A program made the position numbers and the translations under genes. 64,000 nt of DNA from Tersicoccus sp. Bi-70. GTDB lineage: Bacteria; Actinomycetota; Actinomycetes; Actinomycetales; Micrococcaceae. How positions within the stretch are numbered: position 1 is the first letter of the stretch; every line of letters begins with the position of its first letter. Of the stretch, positions 45,457-55,798 are shown piece by piece. A model generated the notes under the pieces. It was not told the DNA's origin. It ran no database searches and worked only from the letters and a program-made list of their open reading frames with translations. The stretch lies in assembly GCF_001968825.1 (NCBI RefSeq), contig NZ_MIEU01000002.1, positions 558,001 to 622,000 on the forward strand, given 5' to 3'.

Positions 45457-46567
45457 GATCCCCGGCGCCGACGCGGGAGCCCGGATGGTCTCCGCCGACG
45501 GCGAGCCCGAGGAGCGGATGATCGAGGCCGCGCTGCGGCCGAAGAGCCTCGACGACTTCGTGGGGCAGAAGCGGGTACGCGAGCAGCTCTCCCTGGTGCT
45601 CGAGGCCTCGCGGCTGCGTGGCCGCAGCGCGGACCACGTGCTGCTCTCCGGCCCGCCCGGTCTCGGCAAGACGACGCTGGCCATGATCATCGCCGCCGAG
45701 ATGAACGCCCCGCTGCGGATCACGTCCGGCCCCGCCATCCAGCACGCCGGGGACCTCGCCGCGATCCTCTCCTCGCTCAGCGAGGGCGAGGTGCTGTTCC
45801 TCGACGAGATCCACCGCATGTCCCGGCCCGCCGAGGAGATGCTGTACATGGCGATGGAGGACTTCCGGGTGGACATCATCGTGGGCAAGGGCGCCGGCGC
45901 CACCGCCATTCCGCTCGATCTGCCGCCGTTCACCCTCGTCGGCGCCACCACCCGGGCCGGGTTGCTGCCGGGGCCGTTGCGCGACCGCTTCGGGTTCACC
46001 GGACACCTCGAGTTCTACGCCGTCGACGAGCTCGAACGGGTGCTGCGGCGTTCGGCCGGGCTGATGGACCTCGCGGTCAACTCCGCCGGTTTCGCCGAGA
46101 TCGCCAAGCGCTCCCGGGGCACCCCACGCATCGCCAACCGGCTGCTGCGCCGGGTCCGCGACTGGGCCCTGGTGCACGGCATCGACCAGATCGACGCCCG
46201 GTCCGCCTCCGCGGCGCTGGACATGTACGAGGTCGACGCCCGGGGACTGGACCGGCTCGACCGGGCCGTGCTGCACGCCCTCGTGAGCAAGTTCCACGGC
46301 GGACCGGTCGGCCTGTCCACCCTCGCCATCGCGGTGGGGGAGGAGACCGAGACCGTCGAGACCGTCGCCGAGCCCTACCTGGTGCGCGAGGGCCTGCTCG
46401 GCCGCACGCCGCGCGGGCGGATCGCCATGCCCGCCGCCTACGAGCACCTCGGCATCGAACCGCCCGCCGGCTATGCCGCGGCGTCCCTCTCGGCACGGTT
46501 GGACGAGGACGTTCCCTCCGCGGGCGGGACGGCACCGCTCTTCCGCGGGGACGAGCTCGACGACTGA
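45449..46567 (+). CDS. ruvB: Holliday junction DNA helicase motor RuvB
   Basis: 372 residues; AAA+ ATPase driving branch migration. Walker A is GPPGLGKTT, Walker [11 protein letters not shown], sensor 1 LVGATTRAG, arginine finger region LRDRFGF, and sensor 2 [15 protein letters not shown]; a C-terminal winged helix ([20 protein letters not shown]) binds DNA. It overlaps ruvA by 8 bp. The GTG at 45449 is the most likely start. Its last four codons (Leu-Asp-Asp-stop) recur in a downstream tandem repeat. Confidence 0.96.
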   Translation: MAEIPGADAGARMVSADGEPEERMIEAALRPKSLDDFVGQKRVREQLSLVLEASRLRGRSADHVLLSGPPGLGKTTLAMIIAAEMNAPLRITSGPAIQHAGDLAAILSSLSEGEVLFLDEIHRMSRPAEEMLYMAMEDFRVDIIVGKGAGATAIPLDLPPFTLVGATTRAGLLPGPLRDRFGFTGHLEFYAVDELERVLRRSAGLMDLAVNSAGFAEIAKRSRGTPRIANRLLRRVRDWALVHGIDQIDARSASAALDMYEVDARGLDRLDRAVLHALVSKFHGGPVGLSTLAIAVGEETETVETVAEPYLVREGLLGRTPRGRIAMPAAYEHLGIEPPAGYAAASLSARLDEDVPSAGGTAPLFRGDELDD

Positions 46568-46620
46568 CTCGGTCGACGACTGACCGGCTCGACGACTGAC
46601 CGGCTCGACGACTGACCGGC
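46557..46620. repeat. 16-bp tandem repeat over the ruvB stop
   Basis: Four units of TCGACGACTGACCGGC (the first ends CTCGG instead of CCGGC). The first unit includes the ruvB Asp-Asp-stop codons, so the array is a tandem copy of the gene's end into the spacer. Confidence 0.9.
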
Positions 46621-46830
46621 TCCGCGCCGGCGCCGTGGGTACGCGGGTGCACTGGTCCAGACGGATGCGTGCACGTCAGCGCGCCGCCCCAGCGGGCTCC
46701 TGCCCGGTGGCCTAGACTGGCCCGACACTCGTGATGCCACTGCGCGCCCGTTCAGGTTGCCGTGCGACCATCAGGGGTGCTCGCCGCTGGACGGCGTGAT
46801 CCTGTACTCGACGAATGGACTCTCAGGACC

Positions 46831-47325
46831 GTGGATCCCCTTTTCCTCATCATGATCGTCGTGCTGGTCTTCCTGATCTTCACGATGTTCCGCCGCAACA
46901 AGAAGGCCCAGACCGAGGCGCAGGAGCGCAAGTCGTCGATGGCGCCCGGCCAGGAGGTCATGACCAGCTACGGCCTGTTCGGCACCGTCCTGTCCGTGGA
47001 CGCGGCCGAGAACAAGGTCGTCCTCGAGCTCTCGCCCGGCAACACCGCCACGGTGCACCTGCAGTCCGTGACGAAGATCCTCGACCCGGCAGCGCCCGCC
47101 GGTGCCGACGCCGGGGCGACCGCCGCCGGTGTCGAGACCGGTGAGACCCCCGCCGCCGAGCCGTTCGACGCCTCGATCGATCCGGAGCGTCCGCGCGTCG
47201 ACGCGCCTGCCGACGCGCATGCTGACGATGACTCGGTCGGCTACGGTGCGCCCGCCACCCGCGCGGAGACGCCCGAGGAGACGCTGCGCCGTCTCAACGA
47301 GCGCAACGACAACAACAACCGCTGA
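46831..47325 (+). CDS. yajC: preprotein translocase subunit YajC
   Basis: 164 residues. One transmembrane helix (LFLIMIVVLVFLIFTMF, residues 4-20) precedes the cytoplasmic YajC domain (QEVMTSYGLFGTVLSVD, VVLELSPGNTATVHLQSVTKIL), and a 75-residue acidic Ala/Asp-rich tail extends it beyond the E. coli length. GTG start with AGGA 5 nt upstream. It is followed by secD and secF; together they form the SecDF-YajC accessory complex that helps export. Confidence 0.93.
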   Translation: MDPLFLIMIVVLVFLIFTMFRRNKKAQTEAQERKSSMAPGQEVMTSYGLFGTVLSVDAAENKVVLELSPGNTATVHLQSVTKILDPAAPAGADAGATAAGVETGETPAAEPFDASIDPERPRVDAPADAHADDDSVGYGAPATRAETPEETLRRLNERNDNNNR

Positions 47326-47397
47326 CACCACGCCGGCACCCACCGCACCGCGCTCACCCCGCGGGTGGGTGTCGCGTCCGCAGGAGAACCTCCCCCC

Positions 47398-49173
47398 ATG
47401 GCAAATAACCGGGCTGGCACGAACCGGACGGTGTCCGGTGCCCGTCGCACCATCATCTGGCTGGCCGTCCTCTTCATCGCGCTCGGCGCGGTGCTGACCG
47501 GCGGCGCGCTGACCGGTCAGGCGAGCGCCGCACCGAAGCTCGCCCTCGACCTGGAGGGCGGCACCGAGATGATCCTCGCACCGCGCACCCAGTCGGGCAC
47601 GGAGATCAACGAGGAACAGCTCGCCCAGGCGGTGGAGATCATCCGCCAGCGCGTCGACGGCTCCGGCGTCGCCGAGGCCGAGATCAGCACCCAGTCCGGC
47701 CGCAACGTCGTGGTCAGCATGCCCGGTACGCCGAGCGCGCAGACCCGCGAACTCATCCAGGCGTCGGCGGACATGACGTTCCGCCCCGTGCTCCAGGTCG
47801 GCGACGGCGCCCCGGTCACCGGTGCGAACCGCGCGAAGGACGCGGCGCTGCCGAAGCCGAAGGCGAAGCCCACCAACGCGAGCGACACCAACTGGATCAC
47901 CGGGGCGGTCTACCGGGCGTTCGAGGCGAAGGACTGCCGGCCCGAGGCCGCGGCGAAGCAGCAGCCGCCGACCGACCCGACGAAGCCAGCGATCGCGTGC
48001 GACGCGGCCACCGGCGGCAAGTACATCCTCGGCCCCGTCGAGGTTCCCGGCGCGGACATCCAGACGGCCAGCTTCGGCCAGACGACGGGCGCGAACGGTG
48101 CCAACACCGGCCAGTGGGCCGTCAACATCCAGTTCAACGGTCCCGGCACCGACAAGTTCCGCACCGTCACGCAGCGTCTGTTCGGTCTCAAGAACGCGTC
48201 GCCGCGGGATCAGTTCGCCATCGTCCTCGACGGCCGGGTGCTGTCCGCGCCGACCACGCAGGCGGTCATCACCGACGGCAAGCCGCAGATCACCGGCAAC
48301 TTCACCCAGGAGTCCGCGAAGGCGCTCTCCGAGCAGCTGAAGTACGGCGCCCTGCCGATCAGCTTCGAGATCCAGAGCGAGCAGCAGATCTCCGCGACCC
48401 TGGGCAGCCAGCAGCTGATGATGGGCATCATCGCGGGCCTGATCGGCCTGGCCCTGGTGTGCGTCTACTCGCTGTTCCAGTACCGGCTGCTGGGCTTCGT
48501 CACGATCGCCTCCCTCGTGGTGGCGGGCGTGCTCACCTGGCTCGCCATCGCGATCCTCGGCTGGACCGCCAACTACCGGCTCTCGCTGGCCGGCGTCGCG
48601 GGCCTGATCGTGGCCATCGGCCAGACCGCGGACTCCTTCATCGTCTACTTCGAGCGCATCCGTGACGAGCTGCGCGAGGGCCGATCGGTGATCTCCGCCG
48701 TCGACCACGGCTGGAAGCGGGCCAAGCGGACGGTGCTCGCCTCCAAGGCGGTCAACCTGCTGGCCGCGGTCGTGCTCTACTTCGTGGCGGTCGGCAACGT
48801 CCGCGGGTTCGCCTTCACCCTGGGCCTGACCGCGGTGGCGGACCTGATCGTCGTGTTCATGTTCACCCACCCGACGATGGTGCTGCTCGCACGCACCCGC
48901 TTCTTCGGCGGCGGTCACCGCTGGTCCGGGCTGGACCCGGAGCGGCTCGGGGCGGTGCCGTTCTACCGTGGTGCCGGCCGGTTCCGTGAGCCCGTGCTGG
49001 CCGGGGTCGGAGCCGGCAGCAGCACCGTCGCGCGCAAGGGCCGCAATGCCGGTGCCGGTCGCGAGGCGGAGCGGCGCATGACCATCGCCGAGCGCCGCGC
49101 GGCCGAACAGAGTGTCGGGGCCCGCGCCTCCCAGGATCGTGCCGGCAGCACCGCTGTCGGAGAGGACGAGTGA
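47398..49173 (+). CDS. secD: protein translocase subunit SecD
   Basis: 591 residues; RND-type membrane protein that uses the proton gradient to aid late protein translocation. An N-terminal TM helix is followed by LALDLEGGTEMIL (the DLxGG motif), periplasmic P1 domain, and five more TM helices beginning GIIAGLIGLALVCVYSLFQYR; VAIGQTADSFIVYFERIRDELREG carries the conserved Asp/Arg segment. The C-terminal 90 residues are basic and extend beyond many homologues. CAGGAGAA lies about 9 nt before the ATG. Confidence 0.95.
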   Translation: MANNRAGTNRTVSGARRTIIWLAVLFIALGAVLTGGALTGQASAAPKLALDLEGGTEMILAPRTQSGTEINEEQLAQAVEIIRQRVDGSGVAEAEISTQSGRNVVVSMPGTPSAQTRELIQASADMTFRPVLQVGDGAPVTGANRAKDAALPKPKAKPTNASDTNWITGAVYRAFEAKDCRPEAAAKQQPPTDPTKPAIACDAATGGKYILGPVEVPGADIQTASFGQTTGANGANTGQWAVNIQFNGPGTDKFRTVTQRLFGLKNASPRDQFAIVLDGRVLSAPTTQAVITDGKPQITGNFTQESAKALSEQLKYGALPISFEIQSEQQISATLGSQQLMMGIIAGLIGLALVCVYSLFQYRLLGFVTIASLVVAGVLTWLAIAILGWTANYRLSLAGVAGLIVAIGQTADSFIVYFERIRDELREGRSVISAVDHGWKRAKRTVLASKAVNLLAAVVLYFVAVGNVRGFAFTLGLTAVADLIVVFMFTHPTMVLLARTRFFGGGHRWSGLDPERLGAVPFYRGAGRFREPVLAGVGAGSSTVARKGRNAGAGREAERRMTIAERRAAEQSVGARASQDRAGSTAVGEDE

Positions 49174-50162
49174 TGATCAGTTTTTCCCGGTTCGGCAACG
49201 ACCTCTACAGCGGTCGACGATCCTTCGACTTCGTCGGCAAGCGCCGGATCTGGTTCCTGATCGCGGCGATCGCGATCATCGGTTCCATCCTGGTGCCGGT
49301 GATCGGCGGCGGTTTCAACCTCGGCATCGAGTTCCGTGGGGGTTCCGAGTTCACGGTCTCCGGGACCACGCACACCGACATCGACCGCGGGGAGAAGGCC
49401 GTCGACTCGGTCGCCGGCGGCAAGGACGCGCGGGTCACCAACATCGCGCCGGGCACCATGCGCGTGCAGACGGAGCGACTCACCGACGACCAGACGCTGC
49501 AGGTGCGCGACTCGCTCCGCAGCGCGTACGAGGTGCCCGCGGGCCAGGTCACGTCCAACTTCGTCGGACCGACCTGGGGTGCGGACGTCACCCGGCAGGC
49601 GTTGCAGGGCCTCGTGATCTTCGTCGTGATCGCGGCCGTGCTGATGGCGTTCTACTTCCGCACGTGGAAGATGTCCGTGGGCGCGCTCGGCGGTCTGATG
49701 ACCGTCATGGTGGTGACCGCGGGACTGTACGCGCTCAGCGGTTTCGAGGTCACCCCGTCGGCGATCATCGGCTTCCTGACGGTGCTGAGCTACTCGCTGT
49801 ACGACACCGTGGTGGTGTTCGACAAGATCCGCGAGAACACCGACGACATCGCCACGAACACCCGGCGCACCTTCGCCGAGGAGGTTAACCTCGCCATCAA
49901 CCAGACCCTGGTCCGGTCGATCAACACCTCGGTGGTGGCGATCCTGCCGGTCGCGGCGATCCTCTTCATCGGCGCGTTCCTGCTCGGCGCCGGCACGCTG
50001 AAGGACCTGTCCCTCTCGCTGTTCATCGGCATCATCCTCGGCACGCTCACCACGCTGTTCATCGCCGCCCCGCTCTACGCCGCGCTGCGGTCGCGGGAGA
50101 CCGAGCTGGTGCACCAGGCCGAGCGCGTGGCCGACCGGCGCGCGACGACCGCCACCGCCTGA
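49173..50162 (+). CDS. secF: protein translocase subunit SecF
   Basis: 329 residues; forms a heterodimer with SecD. First TM helix IWFLIAAIAIIGSILVPVI, then GGGFNLGIEFRGGSEF (the F-type DxxGG-like motif), a periplasmic domain, and TM helices 2-6 with LSYSLYDTVVVFDKIRENT and INQTLVRSINTS, conserved in SecF. The ATG immediately after the secD stop is used; a GTG one codon earlier is possible. In many Actinobacteria apt sits between secF and rel; here it does not. Confidence 0.95.
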   Translation: MISFSRFGNDLYSGRRSFDFVGKRRIWFLIAAIAIIGSILVPVIGGGFNLGIEFRGGSEFTVSGTTHTDIDRGEKAVDSVAGGKDARVTNIAPGTMRVQTERLTDDQTLQVRDSLRSAYEVPAGQVTSNFVGPTWGADVTRQALQGLVIFVVIAAVLMAFYFRTWKMSVGALGGLMTVMVVTAGLYALSGFEVTPSAIIGFLTVLSYSLYDTVVVFDKIRENTDDIATNTRRTFAEEVNLAINQTLVRSINTSVVAILPVAAILFIGAFLLGAGTLKDLSLSLFIGIILGTLTTLFIAAPLYAALRSRETELVHQAERVADRRATTATA

Positions 50163-50167
50163 CGATG

Positions 50168-50194
50168 CCGGCACCGGCTCGCCCGGTGCCGGCC
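50168..50194 (+). terminator. hairpin after secF
   Basis: Perfect 11-bp stem GCCGGCACCGG / CCGGTGCCGGC with a 5-nt loop, 5 bp after the secF stop. Confidence 0.85.
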
Positions 50195-50454
50195 GTCGCG
50201 GGCCGTCCGCGGCTCAGCGTGGCTCGTCGGGTCGTCCCCACCTGCTCGCTCGTCCGGCCCGCTGCGTGACGACGCACGGCGGTCGGGGGGCGCCCGGGCG
50301 CCGCGAGTCGCGCCGAACGCCGCAGAGTAAACGTTTGCGTTGCGAGGGCATAAACTGTCACCACCGTTCTCGCGGACGGTCGGCGCGGTGACGCGCCCGA
50401 CCGTCCCACGTCGTCGGCGGCCGTTCCCCCGCTGCCCGAGTTAGGGAGGTGGCC
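50195..50454 (+). other. rel upstream region
   Basis: 260 bp without a gene. It holds an AT-richer island near 50325-50356 with the palindrome AAACGTTT and CATAAACTGTC, a plausible promoter for rel, though no well-spaced -35/-10 pair is evident. The last bases carry AGGGAGG, the rel ribosome binding site. Confidence 0.4.
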
Positions 50455-52839
50455 GTGTCCGAGAAGAGTCAGACCCCCGGCTCCATGTCCGTGCAGTCCG
50501 GCGCGCCCGTCACGCTGGAGACCACACCGACGGCCCCGCCCCGCGATCCGGCCGGCGCCCATCCCGGGCCCGCCACGACCGTCCCGGTGGCCGGGCGCCG
50601 TGAGCGCACCCGCTCCCGCATCGCGCGCCTGACCGGACGGTCGAACGCGTCCTACTCGCCGATCCTCGAGCCGCTGATGCGCACCGTCCGCTCGAACAAT
50701 CCACGCGAGGATCTCGACCTCATCCAGCGAGCCTTCGCGGTCGCCGAACGCGCTCACCGCGGCCAGAAACGCAAGAGCGGCGATCCCTACATCACCCACC
50801 CGGTGGCGGTCGCCACCATCCTGGCCGAACTCGGCATGACCGGGTCCACGCTGGCCGCCGCCCTGCTGCACGACACGGTGGAGGACACCGAGTACACCAT
50901 CGAGCAGCTGACCAGGGAGTTCGGCGAGGAGGTGGCCCGCCTCGTGGACGGCGTCACCAAGCTCGATAAGGTCACCTTCGGTGAGTCCGCGCAGTCGGAG
51001 ACGGTGCGCAAGATGATCGTGGCGATGTCCAAGGACATCCGCGTGCTGCTGATCAAGCTCTCCGACCGCCTGCACAACGCCCGGACGTGGCGGTTCGTCT
51101 CGCCGGAGTCCTCGGCCCGGAAGGCGCGGGAGACGCTGGAGATCTTCGCGCCCCTGGCCCACCGGCTCGGCCTGAACACGATCAAGTGGGAGCTGGAGGA
51201 CCTCTCCTTCGCCGCCCTGTACCCGAAGGTGTACGAGGAGATCGTCCGGCTGGTGGGGGACCGCACCCCGGAGCGGGAGAAGAACCTGGCCTCCGTCAGT
51301 GCCCAGATCGCCGAGGATCTGCGCTCCGTACGGATCCGCGCCTCGATCAGCGGACGCCCGAAGCACTACTACTCGATCTACCAGAAGATGATCGTCAAGG
51401 GTCGCGACTTCGACGACATCTACGACCTGACCGGCGTCCGTGTGCTCGTCGACTCGGTCCGGGACTGCTACGCCACCCTCGGTGCGCTGCACGCGCGGTG
51501 GAGCCCGCTGCCGGGCCGGTTCAAGGACTACATCGCGATGCCGAAGTTCAACATGTACCAGTCGCTGCACACGACGGTGATCGGGCCGGGCGGCAAGCCG
51601 GTGGAGATCCAGATCCGCACGCACGAGATGCACAAGCGCGCCGAGTACGGCATCGCTGCGCACTGGAAGTACAAGGACCGCACGCTCGCCACCGATGCCT
51701 CCGGAGGCCGCGACAGCTCCGACATGAACTGGTTGCGCTCCCTGGTCGCCTGGCAGCAGGAGACGTCGGATCCCAATGAATTCCTCGACTCGCTGCGCTT
51801 CGAGATCAACGCGAAGGAGGTGTTCGTCTTCACCCCGAAGGGGGAGGTGATGTCGCTGCCCGCCGGATCGACACCGGTCGACTTCGCGTACGCGGTGCAC
51901 ACCGAGGTCGGACACCGCACGATCGGTGCCCGGGTGAACAACAAGCTCGTGCCCTTGAACAGCGAGCTCGCGAACGGCGACTGGGTGGAGATCTTCACCT
52001 CGAAGGCGGAGAGCGCCGCCCCGAGCCAGGACTGGCAGAACTTCGTCAAGTCCCCGCGGGCCCGGAACAAGATCCGCGCCTGGTTCTCGAAGGAACGGCG
52101 CGAGGAGAACATCGAGAAGGGCAAGGATCAGCTCACGAAGGCGATGCGCAAGCGCCGCCTGCCGCAGCGACTGATCACCCACGATCTGCTGGTGGCCGCC
52201 GCCGACGAGCTGCGCCACGCCGACATCTCGGCGCTGTACGCGGCGATCGGTGACAACCAGGTCTCCGCCGGGCGTGTGGTCGACTGGCTGGTCGAGTCCA
52301 TCGGCGGCCACGAGGGTGCGGAGGAGGACGTGTCGGAGACCATCTCGGCGACCGCTCCCGAGCGTCCCCGGTTCTCCGACTCGGGGATCCTCGTCAAGGG
52401 CGTCGGCGACGTGTGGGCCAAGCTCGCCCGCTGCTGCACCCCGGTGCCGCCCGACCCGGTGGTCGGGTTCATCACCCGGGCGCACGGCGTGTCCGTGCAC
52501 CGGGCGGACTGCTCCAACCTCGGTCCCATGCGCGCAGAGCAGGAGCGGTTCGTCGAGGTCGAGTGGGCGCCCACCCAGTCCAGCGTGTTCCTCGTCGAGA
52601 TCCAGGTCGAGGCGCTCGACCGGAAGAGTCTGCTCTCCGACGTCACGCGCGTGCTCTCCGAGAACCACGTCAACATCCTCTCCGCGACGGTGCATACCTC
52701 CTCCAACCGGCAGGCGATCAGCCGGTTCTCGTTCGAGATGGGCGACCCGCGCTACCTCAACCACGTGCTGACGGCGGTCCGCAAGATCGACGGGGTGTAC
52801 GACGTGCACCGCACCACGGGCGGCGCGCGCCTCACCTGA
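50455..52839 (+). CDS. rel: bifunctional (p)ppGpp synthetase/hydrolase Rel
   Basis: 794 residues, the standard long RSH enzyme of Actinobacteria. Order: HD hydrolase ([26 protein letters not shown]), synthetase ([59 protein letters not shown], in part), TGS ([27 protein letters not shown]), a conserved-cysteine/zinc-finger region ([17 protein letters not shown]), and C-terminal ACT. GTG at 50455 is chosen because AGGGAGG precedes it by 5 nt; another GTG two codons earlier overlaps that sequence. Controls the stringent response alongside the small synthetase at 27-28 kb. Confidence 0.96.
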   Translation: MSEKSQTPGSMSVQSGAPVTLETTPTAPPRDPAGAHPGPATTVPVAGRRERTRSRIARLTGRSNASYSPILEPLMRTVRSNNPREDLDLIQRAFAVAERAHRGQKRKSGDPYITHPVAVATILAELGMTGSTLAAALLHDTVEDTEYTIEQLTREFGEEVARLVDGVTKLDKVTFGESAQSETVRKMIVAMSKDIRVLLIKLSDRLHNARTWRFVSPESSARKARETLEIFAPLAHRLGLNTIKWELEDLSFAALYPKVYEEIVRLVGDRTPEREKNLASVSAQIAEDLRSVRIRASISGRPKHYYSIYQKMIVKGRDFDDIYDLTGVRVLVDSVRDCYATLGALHARWSPLPGRFKDYIAMPKFNMYQSLHTTVIGPGGKPVEIQIRTHEMHKRAEYGIAAHWKYKDRTLATDASGGRDSSDMNWLRSLVAWQQETSDPNEFLDSLRFEINAKEVFVFTPKGEVMSLPAGSTPVDFAYAVHTEVGHRTIGARVNNKLVPLNSELANGDWVEIFTSKAESAAPSQDWQNFVKSPRARNKIRAWFSKERREENIEKGKDQLTKAMRKRRLPQRLITHDLLVAAADELRHADISALYAAIGDNQVSAGRVVDWLVESIGGHEGAEEDVSETISATAPERPRFSDSGILVKGVGDVWAKLARCCTPVPPDPVVGFITRAHGVSVHRADCSNLGPMRAEQERFVEVEWAPTQSSVFLVEIQVEALDRKSLLSDVTRVLSENHVNILSATVHTSSNRQAISRFSFEMGDPRYLNHVLTAVRKIDGVYDVHRTTGGARLT

Positions 52840-52895
52840 TCCGGCTCGACCTGGCCTGACTTGATCCGGCCCGGCCCGATCGTCGGGCCACCGGC

Positions 52896-53447
52896 TCACG
52901 CGGGAAGCAGCACGTCGAGCCGGCCCTGGGCCACCGTCCGGCCGGGACGTCGCGGCAGGGCCGCCAGGCGTTCACGCACCTGCACGCGCCCGTCCGGCGT
53001 CAACGCCCTCACCGTCGCCTGCAGCGCCGCCAGATCCTCCGCCCGCCCGTACTGCGCGAGGTCGAGAACGGTCTGCGGCAGGGACGTGGTGAGCACGCCC
53101 GCGATCACCGCCGCGTCGATTCCCGCGCAGACCGTCTCGTGCACCGTCATGCCCGGCGGCGCCCGCCGAGCCCGGCGGCGTGCATCCAGCAGCACGTCCA
53201 GCACCGGCGGGGGCGGACCCCCGACGTGCAGCCAGGCCGCGGTCGCCCTGCAGACGAGGGCACGCCGCCGGTAGACGGGGTCCAGCAGGGCGTCGAGCGC
53301 CAGGGCCCGCAGGGCGAGCGTCTCGGGCATCCCGACGGCCACGTGCACGTCCCGGATGACGCGGCGCAGCACGCCGTCGCGCGTCATGATCGTCAGCTCC
53401 TCCGCCCGGAAGGGGCGGCCGGGACGGAGCAGGGGCACCGTGGTCAT
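52896..53447 (-). CDS. hypothetical protein, AbiEi-like
   Basis: 183 residues from the ATG opening MTTVPLLRPGRPFR. The first 80 residues (ELTIMTRDGVLRRVIRDVHVA, then ALVCRATAAWLHVGG) resemble the winged-helix/AbiEi-type N-terminus common in actinobacterial proteins of unknown function, which often continue with a DUF559-like nuclease domain; no such domain is recognisable here. GACACT-6 nt-ATG suggests leaderless expression. No AbiEii partner toxin is adjacent, so an antitoxin role is unlikely to be inferable. Confidence 0.6.
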   Translation of the reverse strand: MTTVPLLRPGRPFRAEELTIMTRDGVLRRVIRDVHVAVGMPETLALRALALDALLDPVYRRRALVCRATAAWLHVGGPPPPVLDVLLDARRRARRAPPGMTVHETVCAGIDAAVIAGVLTTSLPQTVLDLAQYGRAEDLAALQATVRALTPDGRVQVRERLAALPRRPGRTVAQGRLDVLLPA

Positions 53448-53557
53448 GCCGTCAGTGTCAGCCCGCGGCAGGCGATCAGCGCCGGCGCCCGTCCCGGCTG
53501 TGGACAACGGGCTGGGAATGATCGGCTGTGGAGGAAGACAACCTGTCCACCGACGAC

Positions 53558-53599
53558 GACGGCGCCGGTGCATCCGCGAGCGGGTGCACCGGCGCCGTC
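53558..53599 (-). terminator. terminator of the DUF349 gene
   Basis: 18-bp stem GACGGCGCCGGTGCATCC / GGGTGCACCGGCGCCGTC with one mismatch and a 6-nt loop, downstream of the gene at 53642-55798. Confidence 0.85.
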
Positions 53600-53641
53600 G
53601 GCCGTGGTGCGCGTGCGACCCGGTCGGGCCGCCGGGTCAGC

Positions 53642-55798
53642 TCAGCGGAAGTCCTGGGCCGAACGCTGCAGCGTCTCGAGCCACTGCTGGCGGGCCTCCA
53701 GCGCCTGCCGCGCCTGAGCGATCCGGTTGCCGTCGCCGGCGGCCTCGGCGGCGTTCAGGTCGTCCTGCAGGGAAGCGATCGTCGACTCGAGCTGCCTCAG
53801 CGCACTGTTCGTGCGGGCCTTCGTCTCGGGGTCGGTGCGACGCCAGTGCTCACGCTCGGCCTTCTGGACGGCTTCCTCGACGGCGCGGATGCCCGACTCC
53901 ATCCGGTGCATGTCGCCGCGCGGCACCTTCCCCGCGGCCTCCCAGCGCTCCTGGACCGAACCCAGCGCCTTGTGCGCCGCCGCCAGATCGGTGACCGGCA
54001 GCAGCCCCTGCGCCTCCCGCAGCAGCTGCTCCTTGACCTTCAGGTTCTCCCCGAACTCGGCGTCGACGGCCGCGTTCGCCTGGGACCGCGCCGAGAAGAA
54101 CGAGTCCTGCGCGGCCCGGAAGCGAGCCCACAGCGCGTCGTCGTCCTTCCGGCTCGCTCGCGGCGAGGCCTTCCACCGGTCCATCAGCCGCCGGTACTCG
54201 CCGGCGGTGGCACCCCAGTCGGTCGACCCGGCGAGCGATTCCGCCTCGGCGATCAGCTTCTCCTTCTCCCGCCGCGCGGTCGCGTTCGTGTCGTCGAGCT
54301 GCGAGAAGAACGCCCGGCGATGCTTGTCGAAGGTGGTGCGTGCCGTGCGGAACCGCTTCCACAGGCCGTCCTCGGCGCTGCGGGGGAGCCGGACGCCGCT
54401 CTTCTGTGCGGTCTTCCACGCGTCGAACAGCTCGTTCATCCGCGTGCTGCTGGCCTTCCACTGCACGGTGGAGGGGTCCTTGCCCGCCAGATCCTCGGCC
54501 TCGGTGACGATCGCCTCGCGGGCGCTCACCGCTTCCTGCCGGGCCTGGTCGTGCGCCTTCCTCTCCTCGCCCTCGAGCGCGGCGACCTTCTCGACCAGCA
54601 CGTCGAGGCGCTTCTCCAGGTCACGGACGTCGCCCACCATGGACCGCTCGGCGAGCTGCTCGCGGGCGTGATCGATGGTGCGACGCATGTCGGTGCTCGG
54701 GGCGTGGGCGAAGACGCGCTGCTCGAGCAGCTCCACCTTGCCGCGCACCTCGTCGAACTTGCGCACGAAGTAGGCGAGGGCCTCCTCGGCGGGGGCACCG
54801 GGGTACTGCCCGGCGGTCTGCTCCTGCCCGTCCACGATCAGGTACACGGTGCCGTCGGCGTCGACGCGACCCCAGCGAGCGGCCTCCTCGGGCGTCATGG
54901 ACGGCGTCGGGGGCGCGATGACCGGCAGGGACGACGTCTCCGGACGGGAGCCGGCGGCGGCGGCCGGGGTGGGTGCACCAGGCCGCGGGGTCGCCCGGGG
55001 ACCCGGGCGCGGGACGCCCGGCTTCGGTGCCGGCGGCCGGGGCGCGGACGCACCCGGTGTCGGCGTCGCGGCGTGGTCGGCGGGACCGGCACTCGGGCCC
55101 GCAGCGGACGCCGGGGCGACGGCTTCCGCGGCCGACCCCGTGGACGCATCGGTCTCCGCCGTCGCTGGGGCGGCGGCAGGGGTCTCGGCGTCGCTCACCG
55201 TCGTGGACCCGGCGTCGCTGCCGGCAGCGACGCCCGGCTCGGCGGCCGCGGACGGGTCGCCGGGGTCGGCGCTCGGCTGCTCGAGGGAGGAGGACTCGCC
55301 CTCGCCGTCGGCGGTCGGATCCACCGGCTGGTCGTCGCCCTGCGGTGCGGCCTCCGGCGTCGGCTCGGACGCCGGGGCCGGCGTCGACTCCGGAGCCGAG
55401 GGGGCCGGCGTCGAGTCGGGAGCTGAGGGCGCAGGAACGGCGGGCTCGGCAGGAGCCGGCACCGACTCGGCCGGCGGCTCCGCTCCGTCCGCGGCGTCCG
55501 TGTCCTCCGTGAAGGTGGTCGGCTGGTCGTTCTCGTGGCGACCGGTGTCCGGGAGATCGCTGGACCCGGTCTCCCCGGCGTCCGGCTCAGGGGAGGTGCC
55601 GATCGCCGTGGGCTCCTCAGCCGAAGCGGAGGGCTGGGCGCCGGCCTCGCTGGGGGGCTGGGTGCTGCCGCCGGTGGAGGGCTGAGCACCGTCCACGGCG
55701 GCGGACGAGCCCGTGGGCTCCGCGGTCGCGTCGAACCGTTCCTCGTGCTGCTCGTCGGGGCGGACGCTGCGTTCGTCGGATTGCTGACTGTGTGTCAC
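53642..55798 (-). CDS. DUF349 repeat protein
   Basis: 718 residues in two parts. The first 310 are disordered, built of Ala, Pro, Ser, Glu and Gly. After VIAPPTPSMTPEEAARWGRVDADGTVYL (in part) the C-terminal 400 residues are helical DUF349 repeats with recurring W-K/F-R-x-A patterns: LWKRFRTARTTFDKHRRAFF, LMDRWKASPRASRKDDDALWARFRAAQDSFF, and ERWEAAGKVPRGDMHRMESGIRAVE (in part). The GTG at 55798 has AAGGAAG 8 nt upstream. DUF349 proteins lack an assigned function; the layout suggests a long coiled scaffold. Confidence 0.85.
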   Translation of the reverse strand: MTHSQQSDERSVRPDEQHEERFDATAEPTGSSAAVDGAQPSTGGSTQPPSEAGAQPSASAEEPTAIGTSPEPDAGETGSSDLPDTGRHENDQPTTFTEDTDAADGAEPPAESVPAPAEPAVPAPSAPDSTPAPSAPESTPAPASEPTPEAAPQGDDQPVDPTADGEGESSSLEQPSADPGDPSAAAEPGVAAGSDAGSTTVSDAETPAAAPATAETDASTGSAAEAVAPASAAGPSAGPADHAATPTPGASAPRPPAPKPGVPRPGPRATPRPGAPTPAAAAGSRPETSSLPVIAPPTPSMTPEEAARWGRVDADGTVYLIVDGQEQTAGQYPGAPAEEALAYFVRKFDEVRGKVELLEQRVFAHAPSTDMRRTIDHAREQLAERSMVGDVRDLEKRLDVLVEKVAALEGEERKAHDQARQEAVSAREAIVTEAEDLAGKDPSTVQWKASSTRMNELFDAWKTAQKSGVRLPRSAEDGLWKRFRTARTTFDKHRRAFFSQLDDTNATARREKEKLIAEAESLAGSTDWGATAGEYRRLMDRWKASPRASRKDDDALWARFRAAQDSFFSARSQANAAVDAEFGENLKVKEQLLREAQGLLPVTDLAAAHKALGSVQERWEAAGKVPRGDMHRMESGIRAVEEAVQKAEREHWRRTDPETKARTNSALRQLESTIASLQDDLNAAEAAGDGNRIAQARQALEARQQWLETLQRSAQDFR

